Source of the DNA: Dietzia natronolimnaea | Lineage (GTDB): Bacteria > Actinomycetota > Actinomycetes > Mycobacteriales > Mycobacteriaceae | NCBI RefSeq assembly: GCF_039525805.1 | Contig: NZ_BAAAHZ010000014.1 | DNA: 64,000 nt | Direction: 5' to 3' (one strand) | Shown here: one piece after another, positions 8,775 to 16,442 of the stretch | Position numbering within the stretch: the stretch's first letter is position 1 | Layout: each line of letters begins with the position of its first letter | Notes under the pieces: generated by a model | What the model saw: the letters and a program-made list of their open reading frames with translations, nothing else | Told to the model about the DNA's origin: nothing | Database searches by the model: none | Program-made: the position numbers and the translations under genes

Positions 8775-9692
8775 GTGCCGGAGGCGCTCTGGACCTACGA
8801 CTCGCTGGGTCTGCTGGTCGTCAGCGCGGTGATCGGCGTGGTCATAGGTCTGACGGGGATGGGCGGCGGGGCGTTGATGACGCCCGCGCTCATCCTCGTG
8901 GGGATCCCGCCCACCGCCGCCGTGGCCAACGATCTGGTGGTCAACGCGGTGAACAAGGTCATCGGGGCCGGCGTGCACTGGAAGCACGGGAAACCCAACC
9001 TGAAGATCGCGTTCTGGCTGATCCTGGGTTCGGTCCCGACGGCCTATCTGGGGGCCTGGCTGGTGCACGCGGTGGGGGCCGACGACGTCCAGGGGCTGCT
9101 GAAGAAGGCCATCGGCGGCACGCTCATCGTGGCGTCCTCCGCCTACTTCCTGCGCGCGTTCTTCGAGATGGCCGGCAAGATCCGCACGGGCAGCGACCCG
9201 AACCCGCCCGTCAAGCCGCTGATCACCCTGCTGGTCGGAGTCATCGGCGGGCTGATGGTGGGCATCACCTCGGTGGGCTCCGGCACGGTCATCATGATGT
9301 GCATCATGCTGCTGTACCCGACCCTGGCCGCGCTGCGGCTGGTGGGCACCGACCTCGTGCAGGCGGTCCCGCTGGTGATCGCGGCGGCGATCGGCCACGT
9401 GATGGTGACCGGCGTCGACTGGAACCTTCTGGTGCCCCTGCTGATCGGCGGGGCGATCGGGACGTACGTCGGGTCGAAGTTCGCCGGACGGGTGCCGCAG
9501 GGACTGATCCGGCGGGGCATCACCATCGTGTTGGCGGTCACCGCCTCGGCGATGCTCGGGGCCTCGCCTGCACTGATCGGCGCCGTCGCGCTGATGCTGG
9601 TGACGGTCGGGCCGCTGGTGTGGCGGGCGCTGGTGCGCAGGTATTCGGTGCACCTCGACGAGCCGCCCGCGCGCTCCCGGGCCCGCGTCTGA
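8775..9692 (+). CDS. TauE/SafE-family sulfite/organosulfur exporter (cysNC-linked)
   Basis: 305-aa membrane protein of the TauE/SafE (DUF81) family with about eight hydrophobic segments. The first shows the family repeat GVVIGLTGMGGGALMTPALIL, followed by AVANDLVVNAVNKVIGAGVHW; the second half repeats the pattern (GGLMVGITSVGSGTVIMM). GTG at 8775 starts 4 nt after cysNC, so it is the third gene of the operon. The context argues for movement of sulfite or sulfate across the membrane; direction and substrate are inferred from the family. It is only distantly similar to the two other TauE genes nearby. Confidence 0.88.
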   Translation: MPEALWTYDSLGLLVVSAVIGVVIGLTGMGGGALMTPALILVGIPPTAAVANDLVVNAVNKVIGAGVHWKHGKPNLKIAFWLILGSVPTAYLGAWLVHAVGADDVQGLLKKAIGGTLIVASSAYFLRAFFEMAGKIRTGSDPNPPVKPLITLLVGVIGGLMVGITSVGSGTVIMMCIMLLYPTLAALRLVGTDLVQAVPLVIAAAIGHVMVTGVDWNLLVPLLIGGAIGTYVGSKFAGRVPQGLIRRGITIVLAVTASAMLGASPALIGAVALMLVTVGPLVWRALVRRYSVHLDEPPARSRARV

Positions 9693-9740
9693 CGGGTTCC
9701 CGGCCCACGCCGGTCAGGGTGCCGTGCCGAGCGTGGCTGC

Positions 9741-10631
9741 TCAGGTGGTCGTGACCAGCACCGGATCGGGGGTCCGCTCACGGCGGACGGCGCGGACGGC
9801 GTGGGCCACCAGCACGATCCACGCCAGGAACAGTGTCCCGAGCACGGGGGCGATCACCAGTGCGCCGGCGCCGGTGGAATTCAGCAGGGTGAACGTGTTG
9901 GTGATGATGATGAGCCCGCCGGCGGCCGTGCCCAGGACCCGCGGCGACAGGTGGCGCACCATCCAGGCGGCGAACGGCGCGGCGATCACGCCGCCGACCA
10001 GCAGCGCGGCCGCGAACGCCCAGTTGATGCCGGCGGCGCCGAGGCCGAAGAGGAAGCCGATCGAGGCGCTCACCGCCACCACGAACTCCGAGGCGCTGAT
10101 GGAGCCGACCACCTTGCGGGGCTCGACCCGACCCGACGAGAGCAGGGTGGTCGTTCCCACCGGGCCCCATCCGCCGCCACCGAACGCGTCGAGGGTTCCG
10201 CCGGCGAAGCCGAGTGGGACGAGGAAGCGCGCCGAGATCTGACCGGAGAACTGGGGCCGCCTGCCGCCGAGTCGCAGGAAGCGATAGAGGACGTAGAAGC
10301 CGAGCACCAGCAGGAGCGAGGCGACGATGGGCTTGGCCGCCGCGCTGGACAGCCGGGTCAGCGCGGTCGCGCCGATGAAGGCACCCACCGCACCCGGTCC
10401 GGCGAGGATCGCGACGATGCGCCAGTCCACGTTCCCGAACTTGTGGTGGGAGATCCCCGAGGCGAGCGTGGTGCCGATCTGGGCGAAGTGCACGGCGGCC
10501 GACGCGGCGGCGGGGGCGATGCCGGCGGCCACGAGGATGGTCGTCGAGGTGACGCCGTATCCCATGCCGAGCGAGCCGTCGACCAGCTGGGCCAGGAGTC
10601 CGGCGAAGCCGAGGACGATCAGGGTGGGCAC
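9741..10631 (-). CDS. TauE/SafE-family exporter, paralog B
   Basis: 296-aa multi-pass protein beginning PTLIVLGFAGLLAQLVDGS, with VAAGIAPAAASAAVHFAQ and ASGISHHKFGNVDWR, characteristic of the TauE/SafE branch near sulfate-assimilation genes. Very similar along its length to the protein at 11352-12281 on the other side of the Rrf2 gene, so one arose by duplication. Convergent with the cysNC-linked exporter. GTG at 10631 is the only good start; GAGG lies 8 nt upstream. Probably exports sulfite or a related sulfur species. The upstream DNA carries the shared CAGTAGACATTAA element. Confidence 0.87.
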   Translation of the reverse strand: MPTLIVLGFAGLLAQLVDGSLGMGYGVTSTTILVAAGIAPAAASAAVHFAQIGTTLASGISHHKFGNVDWRIVAILAGPGAVGAFIGATALTRLSSAAAKPIVASLLLVLGFYVLYRFLRLGGRRPQFSGQISARFLVPLGFAGGTLDAFGGGGWGPVGTTTLLSSGRVEPRKVVGSISASEFVVAVSASIGFLFGLGAAGINWAFAAALLVGGVIAAPFAAWMVRHLSPRVLGTAAGGLIIITNTFTLLNSTGAGALVIAPVLGTLFLAWIVLVAHAVRAVRRERTPDPVLVTTT

Positions 10632-10735
10632 GGGGGGATCCTCCGACGTCGGTCGATGACACTGTCACTCCCGGTGGCCGCCTGTCGGGCGGAGGGAGAG
10701 ACCCTCCGGCCATTAAGGCATTAAACCGAGCTGTT

Positions 10736-10754
10736 CAGTAGACATTAACATCTG
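10736..10754. promoter_or_regulatory. CAGTAGACATTAA element upstream of TauE paralog B
   Basis: CAGTAGACATTAA (10736-10748) recurs exactly at 12324-12336 before the paralogous exporter. Here it forms an imperfect McbR-like box, TAGAC-ATTAAC-ATCTG (10739-10754). The local DNA is unusually AT-rich for this genome, so it probably overlaps the promoter. Confidence 0.45.
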
Positions 10755-10801
10755 ACCGCGGTGGGAGCCACCGGTGAGTCAGCGGATCCGGGCCCCGTCC
10801 G

Positions 10802-11284
10802 TCAGCGGGGCTCCCAGGCGTCGTCGTCGAGGGTGAGCGCGTGGACGTCGGGGGGCAGCCGGCCCTCGGCCAGATCCGAGAGCGACACCGCGTCCATGAC
10901 CCGCCGCAGGGAGGCCCTCGAGGCGATCCACACGTGCTGGAGGACAGCGGCGCGCTCGTTGTAGTCGACCGCCTCGGGGCGTACGTCGTAGACGCTGACG
11001 AGGGGGCCGTCGACCGCGCGCAGGACGTCCGCGACGGTGACCGCCCCCGCGTCCTGGGCGAGCGTCCAGCCGCCGGTTTTGCCCCGCCTACTGGCCACGA
11101 TGCCGGCCCGCCGCAGGTCCGACAGGATGGACTGGAGGAACCCGTGCGGGATGTCCTGCAGCCGCCCCAGTTCCTCGGCGCTGATCGGGTTCTCGCGGGG
11201 GCCGTCGCCACCGTGATCCCGCTGCGCGTTCGCGAGTTCGACGAGCGCCCGCAGGGCGTAGTCCGATTTCGCGGTGACCCTCAT
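10802..11284 (-). CDS. Rrf2-family transcriptional regulator (cysteine-free, CymR-like)
   Basis: 160-aa Rrf2 protein: MRVTAKSDYALRALVELA at the start, then a winged helix (AEELGRLQDIPHGFLQSIL, RGKTGGWTLAQ). It contains no cysteine, so it cannot hold the iron-sulfur cluster of IscR/NsrR. That fits the CymR-like branch, which responds to sulfur supply through partner proteins. It sits between two TauE paralogs and beside cysDNC and cysQ, so control of sulfur genes is likely. ATG at 11284 starts the canonical N-terminus. Its binding site is unknown; the shared CAGTAGACATTAA element is one candidate. Confidence 0.88.
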   Translation of the reverse strand: MRVTAKSDYALRALVELANAQRDHGGDGPRENPISAEELGRLQDIPHGFLQSILSDLRRAGIVASRRGKTGGWTLAQDAGAVTVADVLRAVDGPLVSVYDVRPEAVDYNERAAVLQHVWIASRASLRRVMDAVSLSDLAEGRLPPDVHALTLDDDAWEPR

Positions 11285-11351
11285 GGGGACAGTCTCCCAG
11301 AGCGCCTCGCGCGCCGGGCGGGGGAGTGGCGAGGGGCGCCGGGCGGGCCCC

Positions 11352-12281
11352 CTATCCCCGCGCGGGCACGGGGTCGTGGGCCACGGCGGGCCCGGCCGGG
11401 GGATCGCGGGTCTCGTCGTCGTCACGGAGCGCCTTCTCCGCGCGCACGGCCCAGGCGATGAGGGCGATCCACACGGCGACCAGGGTCAGCAGGAGCGGCG
11501 TGGTGGTGGAGGACGGGACCTCGGCCCACACCAGAAGGGTGCGCGAGTTGGTCACCACGATCAGGCCTCCGGCCGCGGTGCCGAGCACGCGCGCGGGCAG
11601 GTGCTTGACCAGCCAGGCCGCCAGTGGTGCCACGATCACGCCGCCGACCAGCAGTGCCGCGGCGTAACCCCAGTCGATGCCGGCCGCGCCCAGGCCGATG
11701 AGGAAACCGAGGGAGCCACCCACGGCCACCACGAACTCGGAGGTGTCGATGGAGCCGACCACCTTGCGCGGTTCGACCCGGCCCGAGGACAGCAACGAGG
11801 TGGTGCCGACCGGGCCCCACCCGCCGCCGCCGAGCGAGTCGAGGGTGCCGCCCACCAGTCCGAGGGGGACCAGGAACCCCGTCCGCACGCGGCCCTTGAA
11901 CTCCGGACGACGCCCACCCAGTGCGAGGAAGCGGTACAGCACGTACAGGCCCAGCGTCAGGAGGATCGCCCCGACCACCGGCTTGGCCACGTCCGCCGGG
12001 AGGTTGGTGAGGATGGTGGCGCCGGCGAACGCCCCGATGGCGCCGGGGACCGCGAGGATGCGCACGATGCGCCAGTCCACGTTGCCCAGCTTGTGGTGGG
12101 AGATGCCTGAGGCCAGGGTGGTGCCAATCTCCGCGAAGTGCACGGACGCCGAGGCCGCGGCGGGCGCGATCCCGGCCGCGACCAGCAGCGTCGTGGACGT
12201 CACGCCGTAGGCCATCCCCAGGGAGCCGTCGATGAGCTGGGCGATGGCGCCGACGACGCCCAGGACGATCAGTGTCTTCAC
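11352..12281 (-). CDS. TauE/SafE-family exporter, paralog C
   Basis: 309-aa multi-pass protein, start KTLIVLGVVGAIAQLIDGS, closely matching paralog B through VAAGIAPAAASASVHFAE and GISHHKLGNVDWR. The C-terminal charged tail (EKALRDDDETRDPPAGPA) is its own. GTG at 12281. The upstream region holds a McbR-like box (12351-12366) and the CAGTAGACATTAA element (12324-12336), so this copy appears tied to sulfur regulation. Sulfite or organosulfur efflux is the family-based guess. Confidence 0.87.
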   Translation of the reverse strand: MKTLIVLGVVGAIAQLIDGSLGMAYGVTSTTLLVAAGIAPAAASASVHFAEIGTTLASGISHHKLGNVDWRIVRILAVPGAIGAFAGATILTNLPADVAKPVVGAILLTLGLYVLYRFLALGGRRPEFKGRVRTGFLVPLGLVGGTLDSLGGGGWGPVGTTSLLSSGRVEPRKVVGSIDTSEFVVAVGGSLGFLIGLGAAGIDWGYAAALLVGGVIVAPLAAWLVKHLPARVLGTAAGGLIVVTNSRTLLVWAEVPSSTTTPLLLTLVAVWIALIAWAVRAEKALRDDDETRDPPAGPAVAHDPVPARG

Positions 12282-12323
12282 GCGTGCTCCGATTATCTTG
12301 TGTGTGGATTAAGTAGACCAACA

Positions 12324-12336
12324 CAGTAGACATTAA
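12324..12336. promoter_or_regulatory. CAGTAGACATTAA element upstream of TauE paralog C
   Basis: Exact 13-bp match to 10736-10748, in the same orientation relative to the paralogous gene. It is embedded in AT-rich DNA (including AAGTAGACC at 12311-12319), so it probably overlaps promoter elements. Confidence 0.45.
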
Positions 12337-12350
12337 AAGGGCGCCAAGTC

Positions 12351-12366
12351 CAGACCGATCTGTCTA
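12351..12366. promoter_or_regulatory. McbR-box-like operator upstream of TauE paralog C
   Basis: CAGAC-CGATCT-GTCTA: one base from the C. glutamicum McbR consensus TAGAC-N6-GTCTA and the same form as the site before cysD. It lies about 70 bp upstream of the exporter start. Confidence 0.55.
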
Positions 12367-12470
12367 CGTGGTGCCGAGGTGATGAAGATGTCGTGTCAAG
12401 ATGAGAATTTTGTGACACAATTGCGGAATTCGCACCGGCTCCGGGTCGGTGCTCTGCGCTGGGGGGCGGG

Positions 12471-12686
12471 ATGGACGGGGTCGGCGAACGGTCGTGTTAT
12501 GTCCAGGAGGCCGCCGACGGCGCGACCTGGGGGTGTCAGCGATGCGGGGCCACCAGCGGGGTGCTGCCCTCGCGAGGGGCGGCACGGGTCGCGGCCGACG
12601 CGCACCGCTGCCCGGATGAGCCGGCCCGCGTGGTCCGGGGCTACGGGACCGGCCGGCGCAGAGGCCTGCGCCTGCGTCGGCGATAG
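12471..12686 (+). CDS. Small putative zinc-binding protein
   Basis: 71-aa ORF with a zinc-ribbon-like pattern: W-x-C-x-x-C-G (WGCQRCG) followed about 22 residues later by H-x-C (DAHRC), then a basic tail ending GLRLRRR. Actinobacteria carry many short proteins with W-x-C-x-x-C-G ... A-x-x-H-x-C. A G-rich stretch before the ATG could serve as ribosome site. It lies upstream of cysQ on the same strand. It could be a chance ORF, so only moderate confidence. Confidence 0.42.
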   Translation: MDGVGERSCYVQEAADGATWGCQRCGATSGVLPSRGAARVAADAHRCPDEPARVVRGYGTGRRRGLRLRRR

Positions 12687-12718
12687 GCGTCTGCTGCTCG
12701 CCCTCGCGTCGGGCCTCC

Positions 12719-12724
12719 TAGGGT
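12719..12724 (+). promoter_or_regulatory. Leaderless -10 hexamer of cysQ
   Basis: TAGGGT ends 7 nt before the ATG at 12732, placing the transcription start at or next to the start codon. Confidence 0.55.
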
Positions 12725-12731
12725 GGAGGGC

Positions 12732-13544
12732 ATGACAGCCCCCACACGCTCCACGGATCAACAGCTCGCCGTCGACCTGGCCGCCGACGCCGGGCGACTG
12801 CTGGTGCAGCTGCGGTCCTCGGGCCCCACCAAGCGCGCGCTGGGCGACCTCGGCGACCGCCGCGCCAACGCCCTGCTCCTGGAACGGCTCGCCGCCGAGC
12901 GACCGGGGGACGCGGTGTTGTCGGAGGAGTCCAGCGACGACCTCGCCCGCGTCGACGCCGACCGGGTGTGGATCATCGACCCCGTCGACGGCACGCGGGA
13001 ATACGGTCTCGGCGACCGGCCCGACTGGGCCGTCCACGTCGCGCTGTGGGAGCGGTCCGGGGCTCCGGCGCGGTCGCGGCTCACCGCCGCCGCGGTCTCG
13101 CTGCCGGCGCTCGGGGTGGTGTTGGGGACCGACGACGACGAGGTCTACGCCTCGCCCGTGGGCAACGGCGGCGTGGACGGGGGAGGCCTCCTCCCGCCCC
13201 GCTCGGGCCCGCGACCGAGGATCGTGCTCTCGGCGTCCCGCCCGCCGGCGTTCGCCGAGGCGGTGGCCGAGTCCGTGGGCGGGGACCTGGTGCCGCTCGG
13301 TTCGGCCGGGGCCAAGGCCGCGGCCGTGGTGCGCGGGGAGGCGGACGCCTACATCCACGCCGGTGGCCAGTACCAGTGGGACTCGGCCGCACCGGCCGGG
13401 GTGGCCCTGGCCAGGGGGTTCGTCGCGGTGCGCGTGGACGGTTCCCCGTTGGAGTACAACGTGGCCGAGACCTACCTGCCGGATCTGGTGGTGTGCCGCG
13501 CGGACCTGGCCGAGGCGATCCTGGAGGCCATCGCCTCGGCGTGA
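12732..13544 (+). CDS. cysQ: 3'(2'),5'-bisphosphate nucleotidase
   Basis: 270-aa inositol-monophosphatase-fold enzyme that removes the 3'-phosphate of PAP (and PAPS), preventing inhibition of sulfate assimilation and sulfotransfer. Metal-site motifs are present: SEESSDD, WIIDPVDGTREYG and, near the C-terminus, WDSAAPAGVALA. ATG at 12732 is preferred over an in-frame GTG 9 nt upstream because TAGGGT lies exactly 7 nt before the ATG, a leaderless layout. It belongs functionally with cysD/cysNC 4 kb upstream. Confidence 0.93.
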   Translation: MTAPTRSTDQQLAVDLAADAGRLLVQLRSSGPTKRALGDLGDRRANALLLERLAAERPGDAVLSEESSDDLARVDADRVWIIDPVDGTREYGLGDRPDWAVHVALWERSGAPARSRLTAAAVSLPALGVVLGTDDDEVYASPVGNGGVDGGGLLPPRSGPRPRIVLSASRPPAFAEAVAESVGGDLVPLGSAGAKAAAVVRGEADAYIHAGGQYQWDSAAPAGVALARGFVAVRVDGSPLEYNVAETYLPDLVVCRADLAEAILEAIASA

Positions 13545-13565
13545 GGGGTCAGGCCCCGGGTCGGG

Positions 13566-13961
13566 TCACCTGCTCGTGACCAGGGCTCCGGCAATGGCGG
13601 CCATGAACGCGTCCTTGGCCAGGCTCATGCCCTCCTGGGAGGGGCGGATGCCGTCGGACTCGGTCATCGAGGGGTTTCGGAAGTACATCGCCAGCAGGCC
13701 GGCGGAGAAGGTGCCGAGCGCAGCGCCCGCGAGGCGGGGCGAGACCATGGGCGTGAGCAGTGCCGCGCCGATCCCGATCTCGGAGTAGGCGACGAACTTG
13801 CCGAACGTGTCCGGCTCCAGCTTGGTGACCTGCGGGACGCCGGTGGCGGCGAACCCCTGCAGGCCCTGGGCCGCCTCGGTGGGCAGGTTGCGCTTGGACA
13901 GTCCCGAGTTGAGGACGAACGCGCCGGTGACTCCGCGGAGGATGGCGTTGGACAGGCTCAT
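13566..13961 (-). CDS. DoxX-like membrane protein
   Basis: 131-aa small membrane protein with about four hydrophobic segments (ILRGVTGAFVLNSG, YSEIGIGAALLTPM, LGTFSAGLLAMYFR, AFMAAIAGALV), resembling the DoxX-like family. Function is not known for this branch. ATG at 13961 has GGAGC upstream. Convergent with cysQ, the stops 21 nt apart; divergent from the YihY gene. Confidence 0.65.
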   Translation of the reverse strand: MSLSNAILRGVTGAFVLNSGLSKRNLPTEAAQGLQGFAATGVPQVTKLEPDTFGKFVAYSEIGIGAALLTPMVSPRLAGAALGTFSAGLLAMYFRNPSMTESDGIRPSQEGMSLAKDAFMAAIAGALVTSR

Positions 13962-14125
13962 GGGTGCTCCTGTGGGGGTCGGGGTCGCGAGTGCTGCGAC
14001 ACAGGTGAAGTGACTCTTTGGTGATGTGACACCTAGGAGGGTAACGCACACCTCGGGCATTCCACCCCCGGGGAGATCGACCCCACAGGATGCGCGCACG
14101 GGCCGCCGGTGGGACAGTCACTTCC

Positions 14126-15202
14126 ATGAGCCCGAACAGCAGTCGCGACATCACTGACAAGCCTGACCCGGACGCCGACCCGGATTCGGGGAAACCCGAG
14201 TCGCCCACCTCGTTGAAATCCGGGACCTGGAAGGTCGGCCTGAAGCGTGCCGCCGCCGAGTTCTCGAAGGACAAGTGCACGGACCTGGCCGCCGCGCTCA
14301 CGTACTTCGCGGTGCTCTCGATCTTCCCGGCGCTCCTGGCCGTGGTGTCGTTGCTCGGCGTGTTCGGGCAGGGGCAGGAGACCGTCAGCGCCGTGATGGA
14401 GCTGTTCGAGGGTGCCGCGCCGGAGGAGACCCTCGCCGCTCTGCGGGGTCCCATCGAATCGTTGGTCAACACCCCCGCCGCCGGACTCGCCCTCGTCACC
14501 GGTCTGCTGGGCGCGCTGTGGACGGCGTCCGGGTACGTGGGCGCCTTCGGGCGGGCCATGAACCGCATCTACGAGGTCGAGGAGGGTCGCCCCTTCTGGA
14601 AGCTCAAGCCCGCCATGGTGCTGTTGACCGCGGTGCTCCTCCTCCTGGTCTGCCTGGCCGGGCTCATGCTGGTCGTCAGCGGGCCGATCGCCGCCTGGGT
14701 GGGTGACCTCGTGGGCCTCGGCGAGACCGCCGTGACCGTGTGGGGCATCGCCAAGTGGCCGGCGCTGGTCCTCGTCGTCGTCGTGATACTGGCCGTGCTC
14801 TACGGGTTCTCACCCAACGTCAAGCAACCCAGGTTCCGGTGGGTCTCCGTCGGCGCCATCGTGGCGCTGCTGGTCTGGGCGGTCGCCACGGCGGGGTTCG
14901 TGTTCTACGTGTCCAACTTCTCGAGCTACAACGCCACGTACGGATCGCTGGCCGGCGTGATCATCTTCCTGCTCTGGCTCTGGATCACCAACAATGCGCT
15001 GCTGTTCGGGGCCGAGGTCGACGCCGAGGTGGAGCGGGCCCGAGAGCTGCAGGCCGGACTGCACGCCGAGGAGACCATCCAGCTCCCGCCGCGCGACACC
15101 ACCGCCAGTGACAAGGCCGAGGAGAAGCGGCAGAAGACCATCGACGACGCCGCGGATGTCCGCCGCGAGGCCCAGGCGGAGCAGGCGCGTCACCCCCACT
15201 GA
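14126..15202 (+). CDS. YihY/BrkB-family inner membrane protein, copy 1
   Basis: 358-aa YihY/virulence-factor BrkB family protein. A cytoplasmic N-terminus precedes AAALTYFAVLSIFPALLAVVS and about six membrane segments, with family blocks NRIYEVEEGRPFWKLK and YGSLAGVIIFLLWLWITN. The C-terminus is a charged tail (DKAEEKRQKTIDDAADVRRE). ATG at 14126 is favoured; GACAGT, a weak -10, lies 7 nt before it. A close paralog follows 139 bp downstream. The family function is unsettled (RNase BN naming is historical). Confidence 0.85.
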   Translation: MSPNSSRDITDKPDPDADPDSGKPESPTSLKSGTWKVGLKRAAAEFSKDKCTDLAAALTYFAVLSIFPALLAVVSLLGVFGQGQETVSAVMELFEGAAPEETLAALRGPIESLVNTPAAGLALVTGLLGALWTASGYVGAFGRAMNRIYEVEEGRPFWKLKPAMVLLTAVLLLLVCLAGLMLVVSGPIAAWVGDLVGLGETAVTVWGIAKWPALVLVVVVILAVLYGFSPNVKQPRFRWVSVGAIVALLVWAVATAGFVFYVSNFSSYNATYGSLAGVIIFLLWLWITNNALLFGAEVDAEVERARELQAGLHAEETIQLPPRDTTASDKAEEKRQKTIDDAADVRREAQAEQARHPH

Positions 15203-15340
15203 GACGAGCGCCGGGCTCTGCCCACAGGCTGAGCGCCGGGCGCTGATCAGTCTGGCGCAGCCCTTACTGTGGGCGATCTGTGATCAGTCTGTGGGCGCGG
15301 CGGGAGCCGCCACGCGCGGTCGAACGGCCACAATCGGAGG

Positions 15341-16432
15341 ATGACCACTTCCGGCGGGACCCCGTCGACCGCGCGACGACGCCTCCGCACCGTCCGCCTG
15401 GTCCTCGAACGCTCGGTGGGGGAGTTCTTCCGCGACCGGGGTCCCGACCAGGCGGGGGCGCTCACCTTCTATGGAGTGCTCTCGCTGTTTCCCGCGCTCC
15501 TGGTGGTGGTCTCGCTGCTCGGAGTGTTCGGGCAGGGGGCCAGGACCGTGGACGCCCTCATGGAGATGCTCTCCGATATCGCCCCGCCGGAGGTTCTGGA
15601 TCCGATCCGCGGCCCCGTCGAGGCCGTCGTCACCACGCAGGCCGCCGGGACGGCGCTCGTGGTGGGCGCGACCATCGCGCTGTGGACCGCGTCCCGCTAT
15701 GTCTGGGCGCTCGGTCGCGCGATGAACCTCATTCTCGGAGTGGAGGAGGGACGGCCGCCGTGGCGGCTGCTGCCCGTCGGCCTGCTGCTCACGGCGTTGC
15801 TCATCGTCCTCGTGGTCGTCGGGGGCCTGGCGCTGGTGTTCACCGGCCCCATCGCCGAGACCGTGGGTGGGTGGATCGGCCTCGGCGAGACCGCGTTGGC
15901 CGTGTGGAGTGTGGCCAAGTGGCCGGGGGCCCTGATCTCCGCCATCCTCGCGTTGGCGATCCTCTACCGGTTCGCTCCCAACGTGGCCGGACGCAAATTC
16001 CACTGGGTCTCGCTGGGTGCGGCGGCGGCCCTGCTCATCATCGGTGTCGCCACCGCCGGTTTCGGCTTCTTCGTCTCCAACTTCGGCAACTTCAACCGCT
16101 CGTACGGATCGCTGGCGGGGATCATCGTGTTCCTGTTGTGGTTGTGGTTGGTCAACATGGCCGTGCTCTACGGCGCGCGGCTGGACACCGAGGTGCTGCG
16201 TATCCGCCAACTCCGGGCCGGCATCCCGGCCGAGGAGACGGTGCAGGTGACCCCGCGCGACACGACGGCCAGTGACTTCTTCGCGCGCCGGCGGGCCACG
16301 ATGCTCGCCGACTACCGGGAACTGCGCCGGGATCCGGCCCCCGACGACGACACCTCCGCTGATGACGTGGCGGCCGGTGACGCGGATGCCGAGGCCGGGG
16401 AGACGGCCGAGGCGGCACCTCCACGACGGTAG
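15341..16432 (+). CDS. YihY/BrkB-family inner membrane protein, copy 2
   Basis: 363-aa paralog of the preceding protein with matching blocks (AGALTFYGVLSLFPALLVVVS, NLILGVEEGRPPWRLL, YGSLAGIIVFLLWLWLVN) and an acidic C-terminal tail (DDDTSADDVAAGDADAEAGE). Tandem duplication is clear from order and motif spacing. The ATG follows CGGAGG immediately. Its stop TAG lies inside the TAGGGT that serves as -10 for rmlB. Confidence 0.85.
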   Translation: MTTSGGTPSTARRRLRTVRLVLERSVGEFFRDRGPDQAGALTFYGVLSLFPALLVVVSLLGVFGQGARTVDALMEMLSDIAPPEVLDPIRGPVEAVVTTQAAGTALVVGATIALWTASRYVWALGRAMNLILGVEEGRPPWRLLPVGLLLTALLIVLVVVGGLALVFTGPIAETVGGWIGLGETALAVWSVAKWPGALISAILALAILYRFAPNVAGRKFHWVSLGAAAALLIIGVATAGFGFFVSNFGNFNRSYGSLAGIIVFLLWLWLVNMAVLYGARLDTEVLRIRQLRAGIPAEETVQVTPRDTTASDFFARRRATMLADYRELRRDPAPDDDTSADDVAAGDADAEAGETAEAAPPRR

Positions 16433-16435
16433 GGT
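16430..16435 (+). promoter_or_regulatory. Leaderless -10 hexamer of rmlB
   Basis: TAGGGT, 7 nt before the rmlB ATG at 16443, overlapping the stop codon of the upstream YihY gene. Confidence 0.55.
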
Positions 16436-16442
16436 TGGCCGC

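Noticed and set aside
10739..10754. Third full McbR box before TauE paralog B
   Set aside because: The right half (ATCTG) matches only three of five bases; listed only as an imperfect site within the shared element.
12379..12735. 118-codon plus-strand ORF upstream of cysQ
   Set aside because: Overlaps the better-supported zinc-motif ORF, has no recognisable motif and runs through the cysQ promoter.
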